Shown: positions 1-7,534 of the stretch, piece by piece | How the letters are laid out: each line of letters opens with the position of its first letter | Position numbering within the stretch: the stretch's first letter is position 1 | From: an uncultured Gammaproteobacteria bacterium | GTDB taxonomy: Bacteria; Pseudomonadota; Gammaproteobacteria; Steroidobacterales; XN24 | Assembly: GCA_947259915.1 (NCBI GenBank) | Contig: CAMYOC010000002.1 | Span: 62,001-126,000 of the forward strand | Direction: 5' to 3' | DNA: 64,000 nucleotides | Translations under genes and position numbers: made by a program | The notes under the pieces: generated by a model | Database searches by the model: none | The model's input: the letters and a program-made list of their open reading frames with translations, nothing else | What the model was told of the DNA's origin: nothing

Positions 1-362
1 CGGATGTCCCCGTTGGCAAACAGATGACCGGTCGCCCAGACCAGGATCGCGGTCAGCTGCGGATGACGCACGATGCGCTTGATGTTGTTGTCGGTCTTCG
101 CCGCGGCAAACAGCACAAACGCAATCAGTACCAGCAGATAGGTCAGATGGCGTCCCCATACCTGCGGCGCGTAGACCAGCGTCGGGATGGTGCCGCGCCA
201 GCCGATCACGATCAGCACCAGAGACGTGATGATCAAAAGCGAGAACAGACCACGGTAGCGCTGTCCGAGCCGCTCCTTGAGCGCCGCCCGGGGCGCCGGC
301 GCCAGCACCGGGAACAGATGCACCGCAGCCCATAAGGCCACGCCGAGAATCAACAGACCCAT
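1..362 (-). CDS. NnrU family membrane protein (3' end outside window)
   Basis: About 120 codons of the N-terminal part are visible; the gene runs off the left edge. The protein begins MGLLILGVALWAAVHLFPVL, then RLGQRYRGLFSLLIITSLVLIVIGW, a third hydrophobic stretch near HLTYLLVLIAFVLFAA, and a HPQLTAILVWATGHLFANGD segment. That pattern of His-containing helices is typical of NnrU, an integral membrane protein named from denitrification clusters whose exact role is unsettled. The ATG has GAGATGAGG just upstream as a ribosome site. It starts 16 bp after the stop of the metallopeptidase gene, so the two are probably one transcript. No denitrification gene is seen nearby. Confidence 0.8.
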   Translation of the reverse strand, partial: MGLLILGVALWAAVHLFPVLAPAPRAALKERLGQRYRGLFSLLIITSLVLIVIGWRGTIPTLVYAPQVWGRHLTYLLVLIAFVLFAAAKTDNNIKRIVRHPQLTAILVWATGHLFANGDI

Positions 363-378
363 TACCTCATCTCCGTTA

Positions 379-2493
379 TCAGTGGTGTCCTGATCGATCG
401 GCGCTGGCTATCGCCGCGCCCTGTACCTGCTCCAGCGCCCGCACGGCCGCAGCCAGCATGGCCTCAGGTCCGACCGGCGCGCCGCTGGCCTGTTCCATCC
501 ACAGATCCGGGGTCAACCGGCCGATCCGGGACATGCGCTCGAATTCACCGCCCAGATCACCGGCCCGCTCTACCTGCTGCTCGATCTGTAGCGCGATCAT
601 CGCGCCGATCGGATAGTCCGGCAGATACAGACGACTGTGGATCATGTGCGAGTAGACGCCGAGCAGGATCACGTCGCGCTGACCGAACACTGGCGCAAAA
701 TATTCATTCCACACGTCCTTCGCTATGGTTAGCGTGGCCTGTTTGAGTTCCGCCGGGGTCGCCTCCGGATGGTCGTACATCCAGTGCCAGACGCGCATGT
801 CCACCAGGCCCACCGCGCCGATCTCGGCGGCACCCCAGAAGTCATCGAGAACCTGCAGGGCCTGGCTGCTCGCATCCGGTTCCGAAAGTCCCAGCAGCTC
901 GAGATCCCGAGCCTGAAACACGAATGCCAGGGCCTCGGTGAAGGCCGTGTTGGGTACGCCCTGCAGCGAATAATGATCGATCTCGTAGAGCGAGACGGTC
1001 TGCTCGACGTTGTGGCCCATCTCATGGACCGCGATGTTGTAACCCTTGTAATCCATGCCCTCGGGACCGACCCGGGTACGCAGATGGGCTTGGGCGCCGC
1101 GCATGGCCGCACCCCAGGCGTGGCCGGATCCGCGGGCCGGCTCGACCACGATCTTCGCCGCGAAGTCACGCGCCTTCTCGCGACTAAAACCCAGACCCGT
1201 CAGCAGCCGGGGCATGTCCGCCTCGTAGGCTGCCGCGTCCGGATAGCGCTTACGGGTGATAGCGTCGAGCTGGGCCTCGGTATAGGTGCCGCGGGGCTTG
1301 AAGCCGTTGTACCAGATGTCGAACGGCTCCAGCGGCCGGCCCAGGCGGCTTGAGATCAACGCGCCGACGTCGGCGAATGCCGGCGAAGACAGGATCTGCT
1401 CCAGCATCGCCTCGACCCGCGGCTCCGGGATCTCCCGGTCCTCGTTGAACCTGCGATCGATGTGGGTCGGCGCCGTGGGTGAATATTGATCCAGCTGCTG
1501 CATCGCGTGGAACTGGTTCAGCAGCACCGCGTAACGGGTGTCGGGCTCCGGAGCGTTAATCGGACCGGCGCCAGCGTCCACGGGCCGGTCGGAGTCGGTC
1601 ACAGCGGCGACGGTGACCTGGTTGGTATAGGGATCCCAGTCGACGGTCGGATTGTCGATCACCACCTCGGGGATGGTCTGGTCCACGATCCGCTCCATCA
1701 CGCGCTGGATCATCCGCTGGCGGACGAGTCCGTCGGCTTCGCTGTAGTCGGCCTTGATCTGATCCCGCAGATTCCAGTGCGAGAGCAGTTTCATCCTGGC
1801 CGGAAACTGGCGCTGGCCCTGGTCGTCGAGCAGATGATGCATCCAGATGTTGTAGTCGGCGATGTACTGGTCGGCCCTGGCGTTCGCGGCGGCGATCGCC
1901 TGGTTCACCTCGGCCGGCACACGGCTCGAGAACCGCTGCGCCAGACGCGTTTCGGCCCATTGTCGTCGGGTCCAGGCATCGCCCTCGGACAGACGCTGCT
2001 CGAGGGTGGTCAAGGGGAAATTGAGCAATACGGTCAACGCGAGCTTGTTGGCAAACCAGTCCTGGTTGAAATGCGAGCCCGGGCTGTACCCGGCGGAGAC
2101 ACGATCGAAGGGCAGGATCGGGCCCAGCTCCAGATCGGTCTGACGGCGCATGGCCAGAACGATCTCGTTGACGTGGCCGTCGAACTGCTCCAACAGGTAC
2201 TCGAAGCGCGCGAACATCGCGTCCAGGGTCTGTTGATCGCCGGCAAAGTTGGCGCGTGCAAAGCGCTCGAACGCCGCCCGATCGCCATCCTCCTGGCGCC
2301 AGAACCCGGCCACCTGACCCAGACCGCTCTTGACGCGGGAGGCCTGCCCGGCGCCGTACTCCGCGATCATCGATTGTTCCAGCGCAGCCACCGCGGCGGG
2401 CATCCAGTCGGGACTGCCAGCGGCGGCCAGCGCCGGCGATAGCGGGCTGAGGACGAAAACGGCCAGCAGCATGGCCGATCGCATCAAATTCAT
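379..2493 (-). CDS. Secreted zinc metallopeptidase (gluzincin, HEMGH)
   Basis: 704 aa with a signal peptide (hydrophobic residues 5-24, Ala-rich cleavage region), so exported. The zinc site is HEMGH at residues 490-494, with a likely third ligand Glu520 in FTEALAF, about 25 residues downstream as in gluzincins. The large helical N-terminal part (Trp- and Arg-rich) and the overall size recall M3-like peptidases, but the family was not identified with certainty. It is divergent from the CODH operon, and NnrU follows directly. Substrate unknown. Confidence 0.75.
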   Translation of the reverse strand: MNLMRSAMLLAVFVLSPLSPALAAAGSPDWMPAAVAALEQSMIAEYGAGQASRVKSGLGQVAGFWRQEDGDRAAFERFARANFAGDQQTLDAMFARFEYLLEQFDGHVNEIVLAMRRQTDLELGPILPFDRVSAGYSPGSHFNQDWFANKLALTVLLNFPLTTLEQRLSEGDAWTRRQWAETRLAQRFSSRVPAEVNQAIAAANARADQYIADYNIWMHHLLDDQGQRQFPARMKLLSHWNLRDQIKADYSEADGLVRQRMIQRVMERIVDQTIPEVVIDNPTVDWDPYTNQVTVAAVTDSDRPVDAGAGPINAPEPDTRYAVLLNQFHAMQQLDQYSPTAPTHIDRRFNEDREIPEPRVEAMLEQILSSPAFADVGALISSRLGRPLEPFDIWYNGFKPRGTYTEAQLDAITRKRYPDAAAYEADMPRLLTGLGFSREKARDFAAKIVVEPARGSGHAWGAAMRGAQAHLRTRVGPEGMDYKGYNIAVHEMGHNVEQTVSLYEIDHYSLQGVPNTAFTEALAFVFQARDLELLGLSEPDASSQALQVLDDFWGAAEIGAVGLVDMRVWHWMYDHPEATPAELKQATLTIAKDVWNEYFAPVFGQRDVILLGVYSHMIHSRLYLPDYPIGAMIALQIEQQVERAGDLGGEFERMSRIGRLTPDLWMEQASGAPVGPEAMLAAAVRALEQVQGAAIASADRSGHH

Positions 2494-2709
2494 CGGTAGT
2501 CTCCTCGTTTTTCCCGCCGGCCGGGGGCCCGCGGTGGACGTTTGCGAGCGTCCGGCAGGCGGCTACATTAGCAGACCGGCTGCGCTCCGTCGTCCCGGCT
2601 GGCGGCCACCGGCAACGACAAAGGAGGGTCAAAACCCGACTGGAAAACCGGGCGCCCGACTGCCACGCTTGAAGTAGGTGTTCCGACTATTTCTGGCCGG
2701 GACCAATAT

Positions 2710-2734
2710 GCCGGAGAAGCCGAAAATCTCCGGC
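2710..2734 (+). promoter_or_regulatory. Inverted repeat in the cooF leader
   Basis: Perfect 8-bp inverted repeat GCCGGAGA-N9-TCTCCGGC, ending 17 bp before the cooF start codon and just before its GGGGGT ribosome site. It could be an operator or a 5' UTR stem-loop that stabilises mRNA or tunes translation of the CODH operon. It does not resemble the CooA site of Rhodospirillum rubrum (TGTCA-N6-CGACA). The base pairing is observed; the function is inferred. Confidence 0.4.
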
Positions 2735-2751
2735 TCACTCGGGGGTGTTCG

Positions 2752-3387
2752 ATGAAGACCGTCTTCGTTAACCCCGAGCGGTGCGTCGGCTGCCGTCAGT
2801 GCGAGTTTGCCTGCGCGGTTGAGCACTCCTTGAGCCGCGATCCGACCCAAGCCGTGTTCGAGATCCCGACACCCCGTCCGAGGATTCATGTATCGCCGGG
2901 GCGTGCCTACGCCACGTCCTTCCCCAACAAATGCCGACACTGCGATCCGGCACCTTGCGAGCAGGTCTGCCCGACCGGAGCGATCAGCCGCGATGCTGAA
3001 CACGGCCTGGTGCTGGCCGATGCTCGCCGCTGTATCACCTGCGCCATGTGCGCCATGGTCTGCCCATTCGACGTGATCACCTTCCATGAGCTCGGCGACG
3101 GCATACCAGTGAGGGTAGCGGCGATCAAATGTGACGGCTGTGTCGAACGCGTCGACGCCGGCAGACCACCGGCCTGTGTCGAAGCCTGCAAGACCGACGC
3201 GCTGGTCTTCGGCGAACTCAACGAACTAATCGAGGCAGGACGGGCCCGGGACACCACCGCGCTTTTGTCCGCCGCCGCGGCCGCGACGTCAGCAGCGCCT
3301 GCCATGCCGGCAAGTATCGCCGGATGGCGCGCCTGGGGTGAGGCGGCGGTCCATCTGAACGAGGGGGTGCATCATGGCCACCACTGA
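2752..3387 (+). CDS. cooF: CooF-type ferredoxin, electron carrier of CO dehydrogenase
   Basis: 211 aa with 16 cysteines in four 4Fe-4S patterns: C11/C14/C17/C21, C61/C64/C69/C73, C94/C97/C100/C104 and C127/C130/C142/C146. This is the arrangement of CooF/HycB-type polyferredoxins that take electrons from the CooS B/D clusters. It is the first gene of the operon and overlaps cooS by 14 bp, so translation is probably coupled. The C-terminus ends VHHGHH, a small His cluster that could bind nickel. Since an FAD/NAD oxidoreductase is encoded two genes on and no hydrogenase is present, CooF most likely feeds that flavoprotein. Cytoplasmic. Confidence 0.92.
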   Translation: MKTVFVNPERCVGCRQCEFACAVEHSLSRDPTQAVFEIPTPRPRIHVSPGRAYATSFPNKCRHCDPAPCEQVCPTGAISRDAEHGLVLADARRCITCAMCAMVCPFDVITFHELGDGIPVRVAAIKCDGCVERVDAGRPPACVEACKTDALVFGELNELIEAGRARDTTALLSAAAAATSAAPAMPASIAGWRAWGEAAVHLNEGVHHGHH

Positions 3388-5290
3388 CAACACGCGTCAG
3401 CTGAGTATCAACAACGACGCGCGGGCGATGATCATGCGCGCCCGCGAAGAGGGCATCGAGACCGTATGGGATCGACTCGCTGCCCAACAACCACAATGTG
3501 GCTACTGCGCGCTCGGCGTCAGTTGCCGCAACTGCGCGATGGGACCCTGCCGGGTCGATCCGTTTGGTGAAGGGCCACAGAAAGGCGTGTGCGGGGCAGA
3601 TGCCGACATAATCGTCGCCCGCAACCTGGGCCGCACTATCGCCGCCGGCGCTTCCGCCCATTCCGACCATGGTCGCGACATCCTCGAGGTGTTTGCAGAG
3701 CTGGCCGCGGGCGAGACCACCGGCTACGAGCTGCGGGACGAGACCAAGCTCAGGAACCTGGCCGAGGAATGGGGCATCGATCCCGAGGGCAAAGAACCCC
3801 GGGAGATCGCACGCGAGCTGGCGACGTCGATGATGGAGGAATTCGGCATCGTCAAGGGTCGCCTCAGCTTCGCCGACCGCCTGCCCGAGCAGCGCACGAA
3901 GCTGTGGAACGATCTCGGCATCACCCCGCGCGGCATCGATCGCGAGAACGTGGAGATGCTCCATCGCACGCATATGGGCGTGGATAACGACTATGTGAAC
4001 ACGTTGCTGCATGGCCTGCGTACCAGCCTCTCCGATGGCTGGGGCGGTTCCATGGTGGCCACCGAATTGTCCGACGTGATGTTCGGCACACCGATGCCGG
4101 TGCGCTCAAAGGTCAACCTGGGCGCGCTGCGACCCGAATGCGTCAATATCGCACTGCACGGCCATAACCCGCTGTTGTCCGATGTGATCATGCAGGCGGC
4201 GGAGGATCCGGAGCTGGTCGCGCTGGCCCACGAATATGGCGCTGAAAGCATCAACCTGGTCGGCCTCTGCTGCACCGGAAATGAGCTGCAGATGCGCAAG
4301 GGTCTGCCAATGGTCGGCAATCACCTGATGCAGGAGCTGGTGCTGCTTACCGGCGCTCTGGACGCGATGGTCGTCGACTATCAATGCATCATGCCGTCGG
4401 TCACCGATGTGGCGAAGTGCTTCCACACCGTGGTGATCTCTACCGCCGACAAGGCCAAGTTCACCGGCGCGACCCATGTCTCCTTCGATCCCCACCGCGG
4501 TCTCGAGATCGGCAAACAGATCGTGCGCATGGGCGTCGAGGCCTACGACAACCGTAACCCGGAGCGGGTGCGCATCCCCGAAGGTACGGTAGAGATGATG
4601 GCCGGTTTCTCGGTCGAAGCGATCCTCGGCGCGCTGGGCGGCACGCCCGAGCCCCTGGTCGAGGCGATCAAGGCCGGCAAGATCCGCGGCGCCGTGGCTA
4701 TCGTCGGCTGCAACAATCCGAAAGTGCCTCAGGACTTCGGTCACGTGACCCTGGCCAAACGGATGATCGAAAACGACATCCTGGTGCTGGTCACCGGCTG
4801 TTCCGCGGTGGCCAACGGCAAGGCCGGACTGATGCTGCCGGAGGCGGCCGAGATGGCTGGCCCGGGTCTCAGGGAGATTTGCCAGGCGCTGGGCATCCCG
4901 CCGGTGCTGCACATGGGTTCCTGCGTGGACAACACGCGCATCCTGGTGCTGGCCGCGGCGCTGGCCCGCTTCCTCGGTGTCGACATTTCGCAGCTGCCAC
5001 TGGCGGGCGCCGCACCCGAATGGTACTCGGAGAAGGCGGTGTCGATCGGCGCCTATGTAGTGGCCAGCGGTATCGAGACCGTGCTCGGCGTGCAGCCGGC
5101 GATCTTCGGCAGCCCCAATGTGGTCAAGCTGTTGGCCGAGGGGCTGGACGATGTGGTCGGCGCGAAGTTCGCGGTCGAGCCCGACCCGGAGAAGGCGGCG
5201 CTGTTGATCCGGCGCCATATCGAAGCCAAACGCAAGGGCCTGGGCCTGAGTTGTCTCGAGCCCGAGGAGATGACGGCGCAAGCCGCCTGA
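3374..5290 (+). CDS. cooS: Nickel carbon monoxide dehydrogenase catalytic subunit
   Basis: 638 aa, normal length for monofunctional Ni-CODH (CO + H2O <-> CO2 + 2H+ + 2e-). By comparison with Carboxydothermus CODH-II all C-cluster ligands are present: His264 (HGHNP), Cys300 (GLCCTG), Cys338 (DYQC), Cys446 (GCNN), Cys476 (TGCS) and Cys517 (MGSC), plus the acid-base residues Lys554 (EKAVSIG) and His96/His99. B-cluster cysteines are C51/C54/C59/C73. The D-cluster site is CGYC (Cys42, Cys45), and the position of CODH-II Cys47 is Ser50. This CX2C form is that of Desulfovibrio vulgaris CODH, which carries a 2Fe-2S D-cluster. An active enzyme is expected. ATG has GAGGGGG as ribosome site inside the end of cooF. 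Confidence 0.97.
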   Translation: MATTDNTRQLSINNDARAMIMRAREEGIETVWDRLAAQQPQCGYCALGVSCRNCAMGPCRVDPFGEGPQKGVCGADADIIVARNLGRTIAAGASAHSDHGRDILEVFAELAAGETTGYELRDETKLRNLAEEWGIDPEGKEPREIARELATSMMEEFGIVKGRLSFADRLPEQRTKLWNDLGITPRGIDRENVEMLHRTHMGVDNDYVNTLLHGLRTSLSDGWGGSMVATELSDVMFGTPMPVRSKVNLGALRPECVNIALHGHNPLLSDVIMQAAEDPELVALAHEYGAESINLVGLCCTGNELQMRKGLPMVGNHLMQELVLLTGALDAMVVDYQCIMPSVTDVAKCFHTVVISTADKAKFTGATHVSFDPHRGLEIGKQIVRMGVEAYDNRNPERVRIPEGTVEMMAGFSVEAILGALGGTPEPLVEAIKAGKIRGAVAIVGCNNPKVPQDFGHVTLAKRMIENDILVLVTGCSAVANGKAGLMLPEAAEMAGPGLREICQALGIPPVLHMGSCVDNTRILVLAAALARFLGVDISQLPLAGAAPEWYSEKAVSIGAYVVASGIETVLGVQPAIFGSPNVVKLLAEGLDDVVGAKFAVEPDPEKAALLIRRHIEAKRKGLGLSCLEPEEMTAQAA

Positions 5291-5313
5291 AACAAGGGCT
5301 TGGAGGGTTCGAC

Positions 5314-6222
5314 ATGTGCGAACACGAGGGGCTGCACGGACAACATAGTCACGAGCATGGGCACGGACCCGGCCTGCCAGAAAACGCCTGCCCGGAGGAT
5401 TTCCGGGTCGTAGTTACCGGCAAGGGCGGGGTAGGCAAAACCAGCCTCACCGCCCTGCTGGCACGAATGCTGGCCAGACGCGCCTGGCAGGTCCTCGCGC
5501 TGGACGCCGATCCGCAGATGAACCTGCCCTATGCCCTCGGCCTGCCGTTCGAGCAGGCTGCCCGGCTGGTGCCGCTCAGCGAAAACGCCGATTACGTGGA
5601 AGAGAAGACCGGTGCACGACCCGGCGAGGGCTGGGGCTTGTTCTTCCGTCTCAATCCACAGGTCGACGATGTGGTGGCGCGCTTTGGCGTGATGGCGCCG
5701 GACAACGTCCGGCTGCTGGTGATGGGCAACACGGTGCAACCGGCGGCGGGGTGTCTGTGTCCGGAGAATGCGCTGTTGGCGGCGGTGGTCAACGCCATCG
5801 GCCTGCGCCACGGCGAGGCGATCCTGATGGATACCCAGGCCGGCTTTGAACACTTTGGTCGCGCGCTGGCCCGGGGCTTCCGTCATGCGGTCGTCGTCGC
5901 CGATCCCACGTTCAACGGCCTGCAGGCCGCGCTGCATGCAGCGCGCCTGGCCATGGATCTGGATATCGGCAGCATCCATCTGGTGATCAACCGGGTGCGT
6001 GATGACCGCGACTATGAGCAGGCACTCGAACGGATCGAGACGCTCGGCGGATTCTCGTTTAGCAGTCGCCATCGCGTGCCCCATGACGACCTGATGCTCC
6101 GCTCCGAGCCGTCGATCGAACCACTACTGAATACGGACAAGAGCCTGCTCGATGGCGCTTTGGACCAGATTCTTGACGTATTGCTGGAGGACCAGGAGGC
6201 ACTATGGCAAGCCGCATGCTGA
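5314..6222 (+). CDS. cooC: CooC nickel-insertion ATPase with His-rich N-terminus
   Basis: 302 aa MinD/ParA-like ATPase that loads nickel into the CooS C-cluster. The deviant Walker A GKGGVGKT is at residues 36-43, followed by ALDADPQMN. The metal-binding CXC motif of CooC is present as Cys147/Cys149 (GCLCPEN). The start was placed at the ATG 23 bp after cooS because it follows GGAGGG and because the open frame upstream is only a shadow of cooS. The first 18 residues hold six histidines (positions 4, 8, 11, 13, 15, 17), absent from the compact CooC1 of Carboxydothermus and reminiscent of HypB or CooJ nickel-storage tails. The 3' end overlaps the next gene by 19 bp. Confidence 0.93.
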   Translation: MCEHEGLHGQHSHEHGHGPGLPENACPEDFRVVVTGKGGVGKTSLTALLARMLARRAWQVLALDADPQMNLPYALGLPFEQAARLVPLSENADYVEEKTGARPGEGWGLFFRLNPQVDDVVARFGVMAPDNVRLLVMGNTVQPAAGCLCPENALLAAVVNAIGLRHGEAILMDTQAGFEHFGRALARGFRHAVVVADPTFNGLQAALHAARLAMDLDIGSIHLVINRVRDDRDYEQALERIETLGGFSFSSRHRVPHDDLMLRSEPSIEPLLNTDKSLLDGALDQILDVLLEDQEALWQAAC

Positions 6223-7457
6223 TTTTGGGCGCCGGTCCGGCGGGTATCGCCGCCGCAGAACGGCTGCGTGAACTGGAACGGGACGGTGACCAGCGGCTGG
6301 ACATCACGATGATCTCGGCCGAGCCCTTCCCGCCCTACGCGCCACCGGCGATGGCGGACCACTTTATTCACGGCGGCGAGGAGAGGCTGTTCTGGAAGGG
6401 CCGCGATGTGACCGACCGCCTGGGATTGGATTATCACGCAGGCACGAGAGTCAAACGTGTCGATACGCAGCGCCGGCGCGTGCTGCTGGCCGATGACAGC
6501 GAGCTCGATTACGAACAGCTGATCATCGCCACCGGTAGTCGTCTCTACGCGCCGCTGCACGGTTATGAGTTGCCCGGTGTGTACAACTTCAAGTCCCTGA
6601 GGGCCGCCCGCGAGCTTATCACTCACGTGCGCAAAGGTGATGTGCAACGGGCGCTCGTGGTCGGCGCCGGCTTTATCGGAGTCGAGGTAGCTTTGCTGCT
6701 GGCAGATCTGGGCGTCGGCGTGCTGATGCTGGAGAAGAAAGACCGGGTGATGCCACGGCTGCTGGACCGGGAGAGCGCGGCCATCGTGCTCGAGGCCCTG
6801 GTCAGACGCGGCATCGAGGTAGAGACGGGCGTCGAGGCGGCGGCGTTTTGCGGCCGGCGCAAGGTCAAACGGGTGCGACTGGAGAACGGTGATCACGTCA
6901 AGGCCGACGCCTATGTCGCCGCGACCGGCGTCAAACCGAACATCGAATATCTGGACGGCTCCGGCGTCGAGACCGACTGGGGCGTACTCGTCGATGATGC
7001 CCTGGCCACGAACGTGCGCGGCGTCTGGGCCGCCGGCGACGTGGCCGAGACCCGTGATCGACTGACGGGTGAACGTTATGTTCACGCTATCTGGCCCAAT
7101 GCCGTTGCCCAGGGCCGCGTCGTCGCCGAACGCGTGCTTGGCTTCGACACCACTTACGCCGGCGCGGAGTCCATGAACAGCCTGCGTCATCTGGGCGTAC
7201 CGCTGATCGCGGCGGGTGCCCGCGCCGGGCAGGAGACGCTACGACTCGCCCGGGACGGCTGGCTGCGCAAAATCTTTATCGATCATGGGCAGATCGTCGG
7301 CTACCGGCTGGCCGGGAATATAGGCGGCGCGGGTCTGTATCGCTCGCTGATGCTGCGCGGCATCGACGTCCGCCGTTTCGGCCCGGAGTTGGCGGAACCG
7401 GGCTTTGGCATCGGTCAGCTGGTCTCGACCACAGCGGAGGTGGCCGCAGAAAGTTAG
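6204..7457 (+). CDS. FAD/NAD(P) oxidoreductase of the CODH operon
   Basis: 417 aa pyridine-nucleotide:disulfide oxidoreductase-type flavoprotein. FAD Rossmann motif GAGPAG is at residues 9-14, the NAD(P) motif GAGFIG near residue 153, and the second FAD contact NVRGVWAAGDVAE near residue 275. It has no redox-active CxxxxC pair, so it is of the ferredoxin/rubredoxin reductase or NADH-oxidase-like type. Overlap with cooC shows it belongs to the operon. Flavoproteins of this kind recur in cooF-cooS clusters and are thought to pass electrons from CooF to NAD(P)+. This makes CO oxidation coupled to NAD(P)H formation the best reading; the reverse direction cannot be excluded. Confidence 0.85.
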   Translation: MASRMLILGAGPAGIAAAERLRELERDGDQRLDITMISAEPFPPYAPPAMADHFIHGGEERLFWKGRDVTDRLGLDYHAGTRVKRVDTQRRRVLLADDSELDYEQLIIATGSRLYAPLHGYELPGVYNFKSLRAARELITHVRKGDVQRALVVGAGFIGVEVALLLADLGVGVLMLEKKDRVMPRLLDRESAAIVLEALVRRGIEVETGVEAAAFCGRRKVKRVRLENGDHVKADAYVAATGVKPNIEYLDGSGVETDWGVLVDDALATNVRGVWAAGDVAETRDRLTGERYVHAIWPNAVAQGRVVAERVLGFDTTYAGAESMNSLRHLGVPLIAAGARAGQETLRLARDGWLRKIFIDHGQIVGYRLAGNIGGAGLYRSLMLRGIDVRRFGPELAEPGFGIGQLVSTTAEVAAES

Positions 7458-7534
7458 GACGCCGGACAATCGCGCCCATCGGCGGCGGCCGGACGGATCC
7501 CGCTGAATGACGCTGCTCCGGCGAAGGATGTGCC

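Noticed and set aside
1486-2442. Long plus-strand frame of 318 codons
   Set aside because: Antisense shadow of the metallopeptidase gene, whose HEMGH motif, signal peptide and codon pattern are real; the shadow is His/Gly/Val-rich with no domain.
2494-2751. CooA-type operator before cooF
   Set aside because: No TGTCA-N6-CGACA-like sequence found; only the GCCGGAGA palindrome.
4106-5281. 391-codon minus-strand frame
   Set aside because: Antisense to cooS with no motif; typical of GC-rich third-position bias.
6012-7190. 392-codon minus-strand frame
   Set aside because: Antisense to cooC and the flavoprotein, both well supported.
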